From: Minwuiaceae bacterium
Lineage (GTDB): Bacteria > Pseudomonadota > Alphaproteobacteria > Minwuiales > Minwuiaceae
Length of the DNA stretch: 32,127 nt
Direction of reading: 5' to 3'
NCBI GenBank assembly: GCA_028278525.1
Contig: JANQEE010000063.1
Span: 1-32,127, forward strand
A program made the translations under genes and the position numbers. This document shows positions 16,149-24,753 of this stretch, piece by piece. Numbering within the stretch: position 1 is the stretch's first letter; the number at the start of each line of letters is the position of its first letter. The notes beneath the pieces are model-generated. The model made no database searches, was not told the DNA's origin, and worked only from the letters and a program-made list of their open reading frames with translations.

Positions 16149-18164
16149 TCACTCAAACCCCGCCTTGCGTAATCCATCCACATAGTGAGCTGCGTCTGCG
16201 TCGCGCCGGTATGGATCCAGCGCCGTCAGCCAGTCGATACATGACGTGCCCTCGGGAAAGCTGCCGCGCGCCATCTGATAGCGCAAATGGCGATGCACCG
16301 TCTCCCGATACCGCGCGCCAAGGCCCGGCTCGCCCAGATGCGCGTAAGCCGCCGCGATAAAGGCCGGCGTGTTGCAGAGCGCTTGCGGCGCGGTCGCCAT
16401 CGTTTCGATCGCTTCCTCGTAGAGGCCGGCGCTGAACAGGCCGATCCCGGCGAAGGCCGCGTACCACTCGGGACGGTGTGGGTTCAGGCGCAGCGCGTCG
16501 CGGCCGGCGTCGACCGCCTTGTCGGCATCGCCGATCAGCGCCAGCGCGAATCCGGCATGGGCCAGAACGTCGGCGTCGTTCGGGTTCAGCGTCAGGGCCC
16601 GCAGCAGATGCTGCCGCGCCGCGTCGTAGTCCCGACCGTACAGTTTCGTGACGGCCAGCATGCAATGCGCCCGTTGGTCGCCTTCGTCCAGCTCCACCGC
16701 GCGCTGCGCCAGCCCCAGAGCCTCCTTTGGTATGAAGGCCCAATAGTTCCATGAATAGCAGGCCCAGTCGTTGATATGGGCCATGGCCAGCCCGACATAA
16801 GCGCGTGCGAAGTCCGGATCCTGCTTCACGGCGCGTTGGAAATATCCACGCGCCTCGCGGATGGCATCCGGCCCTGGCCGCCGCAGGGCCGACCATCCGC
16901 GCAGGCAAAGTTCGTAGGCCTGCCAATCCCGCTGTTCGCGGTGTCCCAGGCTGTCGATACGCGCCTGTTCGATATGCGCGACCAGATTCCCGACGACGCG
17001 GCGGACGATATCGTCCTGAACCGCGAAGATTTCCGTCTTTGCACAGTCGTAACGCTCCGCCCAGACCTGCCGGCCCGTCTCGGTCTCTGCCAGTCGCACG
17101 GTGATGCGAAGCCCGTCGTCCTGCTGCCGCAAGCCGCCGGCCAGCACATAATCGGCGCCCAAGTCCGCGCCCACCCGTTCCGGCGGCACTGGCGCGTTGC
17201 TGTAGATCAGTGTCGTCGCCGGCGCGATAACGGCCAGTTCCCGAAAGCGGCCCAGTTCCGTCGCGATGTCTTCGGCGACGCCGCTGCCGATATGGCTTGT
17301 TTCGTCCGCCGCGCCGCTGGGCGTAAAGGCCAGCACGGCGACCGACGGTCGCCCGGTTTTGTCCGACTTGCCGTGTCGGGCGGCGGCTTCCGACATCGGC
17401 ACGCCGTCTCTTTCCGGGTGCAGCACGGTCTTGGCTGGAACGTTCCGCAGCAGTTCGGCCCGCATCCGTTCCGTCTCGGGCGACGGCTCCACGCCAAGGT
17501 CGCGGGCCAGCAGGTCGCGGCATTGCGCATACTGGTCCAGCGCTGCGCCCATCCGGTCCTGATAGAGATAGAGCCGCATCAGGTCGCGGTGCACGCTTTC
17601 CTGCAAAGGGTCCAGCGCCAGCAGCTTTAAAGCGACCTGGATCGCCCTGTCGATGCCGCCGGTCACCAGATGATGGTCCAGCAGGCGCTGCAGCACTTCG
17701 CGATAGGTCTCGTTCAGCCGCCGGCACTCCGCGTCCCGCCAATCGCCGAACGCCTCGCCGCAATCGCCGAAGCCTTCCAGCAACTCGCCGCGGTAAAGCG
17801 CCGCCGCCCGTTCCAGGGCGGCTGGCGTGCCTTCGGCCGCAAGTGTTCGAAATTGAACCATGTCGACTGCAAGGCCGGCCGTGCGCACCGCGACCGTATC
17901 GGCTTCGGCTGCCAGGCAGCCTTTGGCCGCGTCGGGCAGCGATCCGCGCAACCGCGACAAGGTCTTGCGCAGGTTGGCGCGCGCCTGGTCGTCGGGTTTG
18001 TCGCCCCACAACAGGCCGGCCAGTCTGTCGCGGCCATGCTTGCGGTCCGGCTCCGCCGCCAGATAGGCGAACAGCGCCCGCACCTTGCGTGTCGGAAACA
18101 CAAGGGCGTCGTTCGTCCCTGCGCGGCAGTCAAACCGGCCCAGCAGCGAAACATGTAACAGCAC
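16149..18164 (-). CDS. SARP/BTAD-type regulator with TolB-like and TPR regions
   Basis: A 671-residue transcription regulator. Residues ~1-90 form an OmpR-like winged helix (LLGRFDCRAG...TRKVRALFAYLA). Residues ~95-240 form the bacterial transcriptional activator domain (YRGELLEGF, LLALDPLQESVHRDLMRLYL). Residues ~270-400 resemble the TolB-like sensor segment found in adenylate-cyclase-TPR proteins (RPSVAVLAF, ADYVLAGGLRQ). The C-terminal part is TPR-like (YFQRAVKQDPDFARAYVGLA). No cyclase or ATPase motif is present. It starts with GTG, with GGAGG 11 bases upstream. It converges on the iodate operon with a 9-bp gap and shows no terminator between. Target genes and ligand unknown. Confidence 0.85.
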   Translation of the reverse strand: MLLHVSLLGRFDCRAGTNDALVFPTRKVRALFAYLAAEPDRKHGRDRLAGLLWGDKPDDQARANLRKTLSRLRGSLPDAAKGCLAAEADTVAVRTAGLAVDMVQFRTLAAEGTPAALERAAALYRGELLEGFGDCGEAFGDWRDAECRRLNETYREVLQRLLDHHLVTGGIDRAIQVALKLLALDPLQESVHRDLMRLYLYQDRMGAALDQYAQCRDLLARDLGVEPSPETERMRAELLRNVPAKTVLHPERDGVPMSEAAARHGKSDKTGRPSVAVLAFTPSGAADETSHIGSGVAEDIATELGRFRELAVIAPATTLIYSNAPVPPERVGADLGADYVLAGGLRQQDDGLRITVRLAETETGRQVWAERYDCAKTEIFAVQDDIVRRVVGNLVAHIEQARIDSLGHREQRDWQAYELCLRGWSALRRPGPDAIREARGYFQRAVKQDPDFARAYVGLAMAHINDWACYSWNYWAFIPKEALGLAQRAVELDEGDQRAHCMLAVTKLYGRDYDAARQHLLRALTLNPNDADVLAHAGFALALIGDADKAVDAGRDALRLNPHRPEWYAAFAGIGLFSAGLYEEAIETMATAPQALCNTPAFIAAAYAHLGEPGLGARYRETVHRHLRYQMARGSFPEGTSCIDWLTALDPYRRDADAAHYVDGLRKAGFE

Positions 18165-18305
18165 GGATTCAGGTTCCTCCCGCCCGCATGGTACGGCGGA
18201 TTTTTATCCTGCGAAATCGGCCTCTTGTCCCGTTCCTGTCACGCCGGCGGCGACGTCGTCCGGTCAGGGTCGACGCCCATCGACAATCAAGAAGGTGCTT
18301 TTTTC

Positions 18306-19106
18306 ATGTCCGAACCCGAAACCTGGCAGGTATCCGGCAACGCCGCCGAGATCTACGAAGAGAAGTTCGTGCCCGCTATTTTCGCCGAATGGGCGCCCCG
18401 CACTGCCGACGCCGGCTCGGTCGGGCCGGGCGACCATGTGCTGGACGTCGCCTGCGGCACTGGCGTGGTGGCGCGCGAATGCGCCGGCCGCGTCGGCCCG
18501 GCCGGCCGCGTGGCGGGCCTGGACCTCAACGACGGCATGCTGGCCGTCGCCCGGCGCATCCGGCCGGATGTCGACTGGCGACAGGGCGATGCGTTGGCGA
18601 TGCCCTTCGACGACGCGTCTTTCGACGTCGTTCTCTGCCAGTTCGCGCTGATGTTTTTTCCCGACCGGACCGAGGCGCTTCGTGAAATGTGGCGCGTGTT
18701 GAAGCCTGGCGGCCGTCTCGGGGTCGCGGTCTGGGGGTCGCTCGACGAGATCCGCGTCTATGCGGTGTTCGCCGAGCTGGCCGACCGCCACGCCGGTCCG
18801 GCGGCGGCGGAGATCGCCCGATCGCCGTTCGTGCTCGGCGACAAATCGGAGGTGGCCGGGATTTTCAGCGCCGCTGGCATCGACAACATCGACATCGAGA
18901 CGCTGCAGGGCACGGAACGCTTCGCCTCCATTGACGATATGGTCGAGACCGAGGTGAAGGGCTCGCCCCTCGTTGCCGAATTCAATGCCGCGCGCTATGC
19001 CGCCCTCAGCGCGGAAGCTCAGACCGCGCTGGCCTTTTCGCAAACCGGCGGCGGTCGCGTCGAGATTCCGACCGTCGCCCATGTCGTCACCGCACGGAAG
19101 CCGTGA
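18306..19106 (+). CDS. SAM-dependent methyltransferase, UbiE-like
   Basis: A 266-residue class I methyltransferase. Motif I is VLDVACGTG (45-53), followed by GLDLNDGML with the acidic residue that binds the SAM ribose (Asp73), then QGDALAMPFDDASFDVVLCQ (motifs II-III) and MWRVLKPGGRLGVAVW. The sequence is of the UbiE/COQ5-like group, but that group includes many substrates and none can be named. The ATG at 18306 has AAGAAGGTG upstream; the frame extends to a TTG at 18225 without support. It is divergent from the SARP-type regulator (141 bases between), a usual arrangement for a regulator and its target, and 57 bases upstream of the selenoprotein gene. Confidence 0.88.
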   Translation: MSEPETWQVSGNAAEIYEEKFVPAIFAEWAPRTADAGSVGPGDHVLDVACGTGVVARECAGRVGPAGRVAGLDLNDGMLAVARRIRPDVDWRQGDALAMPFDDASFDVVLCQFALMFFPDRTEALREMWRVLKPGGRLGVAVWGSLDEIRVYAVFAELADRHAGPAAAEIARSPFVLGDKSEVAGIFSAAGIDNIDIETLQGTERFASIDDMVETEVKGSPLVAEFNAARYAALSAEAQTALAFSQTGGGRVEIPTVAHVVTARKP

Positions 19107-19163
19107 CCGGCAGTGCCGGACGGGGTATCCTGCGAGCACTGTTGAAACAGCGGGTATCCCTCG

Positions 19164-19385
19164 ATGAAAATCGAAATCGAATACTGCGTGCAGTGAAACT
19201 ACGAGCCTAAGGCCCTCCGTGCGAGGGACAGGTTGCTTGAAAAGGCCCCGGACGCCAAACTAACGTTGGTTAAAGGCGGCGGCGGCGTTTTCGAGATCAC
19301 CATCGATGACAAGCTGGTCTTCTCCAAGAAACAGCTCGGCCGCTTCCCGGAAGACAGCGAGGTCGATGCGCTGATCGCCGGCTAG
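19164..19385 (+). CDS. SelW/Rdx-family selenoprotein (in-frame UGA)
   Basis: A 73-residue protein, MKIEIEYCVQ-U-NYEPKALRAR..., ending GRFPEDSEVDALIAG. Codon 11 is TGA (19194-19196) and falls exactly at the second redox position of the CxxC/CxxU motif of the SelW/SelT/SelH (Rdx) family. The rest of the family pattern is intact: YEPKA, a Gly-rich turn KGGGGVFEI, and SKKQLGRFP. Reading the UGA as selenocysteine gives a complete thioredoxin-like redox protein, while stopping there gives a useless 10-mer. A hairpin suited to bacterial SECIS follows at once. The genome should therefore encode SelA, SelB, SelD and tRNA-Sec. The PhyH gene starts 16 bases downstream. Ordinary gene calling would miss it. 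Confidence 0.88.
19204..19234 (+). promoter_or_regulatory. Bacterial SECIS hairpin
   Basis: In the mRNA, AGCCU pairs with AGGUU (one G-U) below a small internal loop, and CCCUC pairs with GAGGG above it, closing a CGUGC apical loop with the G/U typical of SelB binding. The apical loop begins 22 bases after the UGA, inside the usual window for bacterial SECIS elements. Confidence 0.75.
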
Positions 19386-19401
19386 AAAGGATGGTTGCGC
19401 C

Positions 19402-20568
19402 ATGGTGAACCTGCCGCTCCTGCAAATGCCGGAGGTCGACTTCGGCGACGACGAAGCCGCGATGGCCCGCTACCGCGAAGAGGGAACGGCGCGGGCGCTC
19501 GCCATGGACAACCGCGGTCCGTTCCGCTTCGGACCCGACGGCAAGGTCGACCCGGCGATCCTCGACGCCTATTCCCGGCACGGCTTCTACGTGTTCGAGA
19601 ACGTCCTCGGCGCGGAGGAACGCGCCGATATCGAACGGGATGTCGCCGACCTGCTGGACCGCGCGCCCGTCACCAAGGACGCGACCGTCGACCGGCACGG
19701 CAGTCCCGCCTACAACGTCGGCTGCACGGCCAAGACCGCCAGTTTCGTCAAACCGCTCTCCGATCCGCTCGGCGGCACCGACGAAAACCAGGGCCGGCAT
19801 CCGGCCAAGATGTCGGAGCCGGATGCTCCGGCGGAAGCGCCGGACTACGTATTGCAGATCGTTTGGGGATCCCTGCAGTTCTCGGAGGCCTGCCTCCGCG
19901 TCTACGGTCACCCGCACCTGCTCGCCATGGCGGAGGCCGTCAACGGCCCGGACTTCACGCCGTTTAACGAGGTTATCTGGATCAAGCATCCGCGCCTCGG
20001 CGGCTCGGTCGCCTGGCATCAGGACGGCTGGACCCATTGGGACAGCCCCGACCTCGACGAAGGCACCCACGGCTTCAACTTCATGGCCCAGCTTTACGGC
20101 TGCGACGCTGCCAACGGCCTCTGGGTCGTGCCGGGCAGCCATCGCGGCGGCCGGCACGACATCAAGGCGATGGTCGAAGCGGCGGGCTCCGACCGTCTCC
20201 CGCAGGCGGTGCCGCTGATCTGCAAGCCCGGCGACGTCGCCATCACCAACCGGCAGGCGATCCACGGCTCGTTTGCGAATACGAGCCCGAATGTCCGCGT
20301 TACCATCAATTTCGGCTTCCACCGGCGCAGGTCGGTGCTCGACGTCACCAGCGGCGGCGTGCACAACCCAATCTCGCACTACGACGACGCCTACATCCAC
20401 CGCCGCGCCCGCATGATCCAGTACGCCATCGACGCCCGGCAACAGCGTTTCCCCGACGAAACGCCCTATGACTATGCGCCTCTGGCGGCGGAAGCCGACC
20501 AATACCGCTGGACGCCGGAAGCCAGGGCGGACGTGAAAGACTACAACCTTCAGGACATGGGCATTTAG
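19402..20568 (+). CDS. Phytanoyl-CoA dioxygenase (PhyH) family protein
   Basis: A 388-residue Fe(II)/2-oxoglutarate dioxygenase. The facial triad is His206 and Asp208 in AWHQDGW and His288 in QAIHGS; Arg299 (SPNVRVTINF) is the probable 2-oxoglutarate anchor. PGSHRGG (~245) is also typical of the family. PhyH-like enzymes hydroxylate many small molecules and lipids, so the substrate cannot be named. AGAAAGGA lies about 9 bases before the ATG. The gene is 16 bases after the selenoprotein and in the same direction, so both are probably on one transcript with the methyltransferase; the three could modify a common metabolite. Confidence 0.88.
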   Translation: MVNLPLLQMPEVDFGDDEAAMARYREEGTARALAMDNRGPFRFGPDGKVDPAILDAYSRHGFYVFENVLGAEERADIERDVADLLDRAPVTKDATVDRHGSPAYNVGCTAKTASFVKPLSDPLGGTDENQGRHPAKMSEPDAPAEAPDYVLQIVWGSLQFSEACLRVYGHPHLLAMAEAVNGPDFTPFNEVIWIKHPRLGGSVAWHQDGWTHWDSPDLDEGTHGFNFMAQLYGCDAANGLWVVPGSHRGGRHDIKAMVEAAGSDRLPQAVPLICKPGDVAITNRQAIHGSFANTSPNVRVTINFGFHRRRSVLDVTSGGVHNPISHYDDAYIHRRARMIQYAIDARQQRFPDETPYDYAPLAAEADQYRWTPEARADVKDYNLQDMGI

Positions 20569-20580
20569 GCGGACCGGGCC

Positions 20581-23500
20581 TCACGACGCTTTTTCGTCGG
20601 CCGGCGCCGGATCGAGTGCCTTGATCGCTGCCGCCTCCAGCGCACGGTCGCCGATCTCCCGGGCAATGCTCAGCGCCTCCCGGAAAAGGGCTGTCGCCGC
20701 ATCCGCGCGCTTCGCCAGCAGCAACGCCTTGCCCATGGTTATCGTCGCTCGGCCTTCGAACTGCAGCAGGCCCAGGCGTTTCGCGGCATCGCGGGCCTGT
20801 TGCAGCAATCGCTCGGCCTCGTCGTGGCGCCCGTCCAGGGCGTAGGCCCAGCCCAAATCGCCCGCCGCCCAGGGCAGGTATAGCGGCATATCCTGGTCGG
20901 CAATCAGGTCCAGCACCTTCTCGAGTATCGGGATCGCCGCCGCCGTGTTCTCCTGGCGCAGCAGCAATTCGCTGTAACGGTGCTGGGAAAAGACGAGGTC
21001 GACAGGGCGTTTGGTTTCCTCCGCTATGTCGCAGGCTTCCTTGGCCAGCCGTAGCGCTTCGTCGGTGGCGCCGGTTCGAGCTTGCGCGCTGGCGAGAATC
21101 ACCAGGCACCAGATCGACCGGGTGCCCATTTGGCCGAAGCGCTCATGCCGATGGTCGCGCAACCAGTAATCGAGGCGCGGCGCAAGACGGTCGATGACAC
21201 CTTCCTTGTGCCCCTGCAGACTGGCCGCCTGGCAATAGGCGAGGATCGCCTCGTGGCGCATCTGTTCGTCGCCCAGGTCTTTCGCAACCGAAAGCGCCCG
21301 CTCGGCGTCCGCCACCGCCTCGTCCAGGCGGCCGTGCGTGCTCAGCAGGTAGCTCTTGTGCAGGTGGAGTCCGCCCAACCTGGGCCGGTCGGCGATTTCC
21401 GCCGCCAAAGCCTCGGCCTTTTGCAGATTGTCGAGGATCGCCGGGAAGTCGCCGTGCGGCGCCAGGACGGCGCGAAGATGCAGGCGGATGTCGATGACCC
21501 GCCGCGCCACGTCCGGCGAATCCGGCAGCTTGTCCAGCGCCTCCAACGCGCCGGTCAGAAACGACTGTGCCTGATGATATGCGGACGTCTCCACCGCCTT
21601 GACCCCGGCCCGATACAGATAGTCCGCGGCCTTGCCCCAAACCTCGCCCTGGCGGGCGTGCTGGGCCAGTCGCTCGACATGCTCGTCGATACGGTTGTGG
21701 TAATGCGTCTCGATGATCTCGACCAGCCTGGCATGCAGCGTTCGGCGTTTCGCCACCAGTAGCGTTCCGTAGGCGACGTCGCGGGTCAGTGCGTGCTTGA
21801 AGGCGAAGGTTTCGTCCGACGGCCCGTACATGCGGTACAGCATCTCCGCGGCTTCAAGGCCCATCAGCCTGTCGAGCAGGGCATCCCGATCCAGTTCGGC
21901 GATCCGTTCCAAAAGCGGCAGCGCCGCCTCCGGCCCGATTACCGCCGCCATCTGCAGCAGTGCCTTCTGCTCCGGCGGCAGCCTGTCGATCCGCGCCGCC
22001 AGCATCCCGTGCACCGTCGGTGGGATCGCAATGTCTTCGGTCGGCTTTTCCAGCCGGTAGGCGCCTGGCTGGCCGGAGAGCGCGCCCATTTCCGCCAGGG
22101 CACGCACGGTCTCTTCCAGAAACAGCGGCACGCCGGCGGTTCGTTCCAACAGCAGGTGCCGCAACGCCGTCAGATCCGGCGCGGCGCCCAGGATCGACGT
22201 CAACAGCGTCTCGGCATTGTCGCCGGCCAGCGGGTCCAGTCGAATCAGCCGGAAAAAACTCTTGGCCGTCCAATCGTGCTGGAACTCGGGGCGGTAGCAG
22301 ACGACCAGCAGCAAACCGCTCTGCGCCAGGCCGGCGGCCAGTCCGTCCAGCACCGCCCGGGTCTCCTGGTCGATCCAGTGCAGGTCTTCGACGACGACCA
22401 GCAGCGGCTTACGCCGGCTCTCGGCGACCAGCGCCGACGTCACGGCGTCGATAATGCGCCGGCGCCGTTGCGGCGGGCTGAGCGCGGCCCAGGCCGCGTC
22501 CGCCACCGGCAGGTCCAGCAGCGTGGCAAGCGCGGGCAGCGCCGGTCGCAATCGCTCGCCGAGTTCCGTCACCCTGCGCGCCAGCTTGTCGGCGATCGCC
22601 GCCGGCGCGTCGCTTTCCTCGATCCTGAGCCACGCTCTTAACAGTCGGCCGATCGGTAAGTAGATGGCCTGCTCGTCGTGGGATGCGGCGCCGGTCTTCA
22701 GCACGTCGAAGCCTTCCGTCTCCGGCCGCAGCAGAAATTCGTGCAGCAGCCTCGACTTGCCGATTCCCGGCGGCCCGACGACCGCGGCGACCTCGCCCTG
22801 CCCGGCGCGGGCGCGGGCGAGCGCTCGGTCCAGTTCGGCGATTTCGTGCTCGCGGCCGACGAAGCGGGTCAGCGTCCGCCCGGCCCAGGCCTGCCAGCGG
22901 CTGTAGACGCCGGTGTCGGCGACCAACTCGAACACGGCGTCCGGCAGCGTTTCGCATTCGGTCGGTTGGGCGGTAAAGAACCCCTCGGCCTTTCGTCTGA
23001 CCTCATCGGAGATGCCGATGCGCCCGGGCTGCATCGCCCGGGCGATGCGCGCCGCCAGCAGGATCGCGGGCCCGACCGCTTCCCGAGGTGCGCTCGGCTC
23101 GTCCCCGGCGGCCCGGACCACGACCTCGCCGCCGTGCAGTCCGACGCGGACGGCAATCCCCGGCCGCCGCACCGCCGTCGCCTGGCGGATGGCCAAAGCC
23201 GCATTACAGGCGCGCACCGCATGGTCTTCCTGCGCGGTCGTGGCGCCGAACAGGGCCATTACCTCGTCGCCCGACCGGGACACGACAGTCCCACCGTAGC
23301 GCTTGACCGCGTCGGCGGCTGCACGGAACAGCGGGTCCATCATGCCGGCCAACGCCTCCGCATCGACGTCGCTGGGCCCATCCATATGGACGCACAGCAC
23401 GGAGACTTCCTTTCGCTCCGGCTCGGTCGCGGCTGCCTTCGCACCGCCTTTCCGGTTCTCACGCGGCGCCGCTTCTTCGGCGGCCTGCGTGTCTGCCTCG

Positions 23501-24246
23501 GCCGGTTCGTCGGCGGTCCGCAGGTCGCCGTCGCGTATGGCGGCGAGCAGGGCGTCGGTCTCGGGCTCCGGCTCGACCTCCAGCTCACGGTCCAACAGGT
23601 CGGCCAGGTCCTTGTAGATCGCAAGCGCCGCGTTGCGCTGGCCGCGCAGCGCCGAGGCCGTCATCTGCAAACGCCGCGCCGCCTCGTCGTAGGGGTCCAG
23701 CTCCACCAGCTTGCGCGCCGTCGCCTCCATCTCCCGGAAGCGCCTGCCTGCCTGCTGCATTTCCGCCAGCCTGTGAAAGCCGTCCGCCGCCAGCCGCCGC
23801 AGGCGTTCGCGTTCCTCCGCCAGCCAGTCCTCGAAGGCCGGATCCGTCCGCCCGCAATCCGCCAGCAGGTCTCCCTTATAGAGGTCGCGCGCTTCCAGCA
23901 GCGCCTCCTCGTCGCCGCCGATCGCCCGCTCGAACGCCGCCACGTCGCAGCGCACCAGGCTCTCGACCAGGCTGACGCTGCGCGGATCGCTGACCAGCGG
24001 CGCCGGCTCCACGCCCTCCAGCGGTTCCTTCAGCCGGTACAGCGTTTGCCGGAGCGAGGCGCGCGCCTGCTCGTCGGCGCGCTCCCCCCACAGCAGCGTC
24101 GCCAGCCGCTCCCGGCTCTCGCTCATACCGGGGGTGACCGCCAGATAGGCCAGCAAAAGGCCGCAATGCCGCGTCGGCAGCACCGCCCTGGCGCCGTCCA
24201 CCCGGACGTCAAGACCGCCCAGCAATCTCAGTTCCAAACGCGCCAC
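20581..24246 (-). CDS. SARP/BTAD regulator with cyclase, AAA and TPR domains
   Basis: A 1221-residue multidomain regulator. Order: winged helix (~1-90, LRLLGGLDVRVDG), BTAD (~95-240, YKGDLLADCG, LVELDPYDEAARR), class III cyclase homology domain (~278-440, SGDEVMALFGATTAQEDHAVR and VRVGLHGGEVV), AAA/STAND ATPase with Walker A GPPGIGKS (491-498) and a probable Walker B LLVVVEDLHWID, then TPR repeats to the end. In the cyclase part the usual FxDIxGFT line is VLCVHMDGPSD and the Lys before GDE is missing, so it may bind nucleotide without catalysis. It starts with GTG. The family senses unknown signals. It converges tail to tail with the PhyH gene (12-bp gap) and is divergent from the exported-protein genes. 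Confidence 0.88.
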   Translation of the reverse strand: MARLELRLLGGLDVRVDGARAVLPTRHCGLLLAYLAVTPGMSESRERLATLLWGERADEQARASLRQTLYRLKEPLEGVEPAPLVSDPRSVSLVESLVRCDVAAFERAIGGDEEALLEARDLYKGDLLADCGRTDPAFEDWLAEERERLRRLAADGFHRLAEMQQAGRRFREMEATARKLVELDPYDEAARRLQMTASALRGQRNAALAIYKDLADLLDRELEVEPEPETDALLAAIRDGDLRTADEPAEADTQAAEEAAPRENRKGGAKAAATEPERKEVSVLCVHMDGPSDVDAEALAGMMDPLFRAAADAVKRYGGTVVSRSGDEVMALFGATTAQEDHAVRACNAALAIRQATAVRRPGIAVRVGLHGGEVVVRAAGDEPSAPREAVGPAILLAARIARAMQPGRIGISDEVRRKAEGFFTAQPTECETLPDAVFELVADTGVYSRWQAWAGRTLTRFVGREHEIAELDRALARARAGQGEVAAVVGPPGIGKSRLLHEFLLRPETEGFDVLKTGAASHDEQAIYLPIGRLLRAWLRIEESDAPAAIADKLARRVTELGERLRPALPALATLLDLPVADAAWAALSPPQRRRRIIDAVTSALVAESRRKPLLVVVEDLHWIDQETRAVLDGLAAGLAQSGLLLVVCYRPEFQHDWTAKSFFRLIRLDPLAGDNAETLLTSILGAAPDLTALRHLLLERTAGVPLFLEETVRALAEMGALSGQPGAYRLEKPTEDIAIPPTVHGMLAARIDRLPPEQKALLQMAAVIGPEAALPLLERIAELDRDALLDRLMGLEAAEMLYRMYGPSDETFAFKHALTRDVAYGTLLVAKRRTLHARLVEIIETHYHNRIDEHVERLAQHARQGEVWGKAADYLYRAGVKAVETSAYHQAQSFLTGALEALDKLPDSPDVARRVIDIRLHLRAVLAPHGDFPAILDNLQKAEALAAEIADRPRLGGLHLHKSYLLSTHGRLDEAVADAERALSVAKDLGDEQMRHEAILAYCQAASLQGHKEGVIDRLAPRLDYWLRDHRHERFGQMGTRSIWCLVILASAQARTGATDEALRLAKEACDIAEETKRPVDLVFSQHRYSELLLRQENTAAAIPILEKVLDLIADQDMPLYLPWAAGDLGWAYALDGRHDEAERLLQQARDAAKRLGLLQFEGRATITMGKALLLAKRADAATALFREALSIAREIGDRALEAAAIKALDPAPADEKAS

Positions 24247-24340
24247 GCCAACCCCATGGCCATGCGGATCGCTCCGCCGCTCCCATATCGGTGCGATTTT
24301 GACGAACTTTTCACGCTAAAGCGACATCGCGGGCCTCCAT

Positions 24341-24357
24341 GTCACGTATGTCGTGAC
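24341..24357. promoter_or_regulatory. Perfect dyad, candidate operator
   Basis: GTCACG-TATGT-CGTGAC is an exact 6-bp inverted repeat with a 5-base centre. It lies in the 173-base gap between the divergent regulator gene (GTG at 24246) and the exported-protein gene (ATG at 24420). A second short palindrome, CTATCGCCGATAG, is at 24371-24383. Autoregulation by the adjacent winged-helix regulator is an inference. Confidence 0.45.
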
Positions 24358-24419
24358 GGCCACGCGACGCCTATCGCCGATAGTGACGGTCTCGATACCA
24401 CAAAAAAGGGACCGTTGTT

Positions 24420-24701
24420 ATGACACGGAAATACTACCTGGCCGCCGGCCTGGCGCTCCCGCTCGCCTTGGCTGCGACGGCAGGCAAAGCCGCCGAAACC
24501 TCGAACGGAATCACGCTAAACGCGCTTTGCTGGAACGCGATGCCTTTGAACGGTGCGGCCGCGCAGGATGCCGGTCTCAGCCGAATGGCGCACCAGCCGA
24601 TCGCGGTCCGCACGACAAAGCATCCGAAATCCGAGGCGGCGGGCGATAACGGCAGGCGGGGCGGCATGCCGCGAATCCTGCGTTTGCTGCTGAACCGCTG
24701 A
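24420..24701 (+). CDS. Small exported protein, unknown function
   Basis: A 93-residue protein with a clear signal peptide (MTRKYYLAAGLALPLALAAT, cleavage near AGKAA) and a short mature part of ~65 residues, basic toward its end (GRRGGMPRILRLLLNR). No family motif is recognised. AAGGGA precedes the ATG. It is the first of three rightward genes for exported proteins and is divergent from the large cyclase-domain regulator, which could control it. Confidence 0.6.
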   Translation: MTRKYYLAAGLALPLALAATAGKAAETSNGITLNALCWNAMPLNGAAAQDAGLSRMAHQPIAVRTTKHPKSEAAGDNGRRGGMPRILRLLLNR

Positions 24702-24753
24702 TCGCCCCCGGCAATCGAGCGCGCGAAAATCGACCTGGCAAGGGAAAAGCGCC

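Noticed and set aside
19164..19385. Pseudogene with a nonsense mutation
   Set aside because: The only stop is TGA at the exact Sec position of the CxxU motif, the rest of the frame is intact to a normal TAG, and a SECIS-like hairpin follows.
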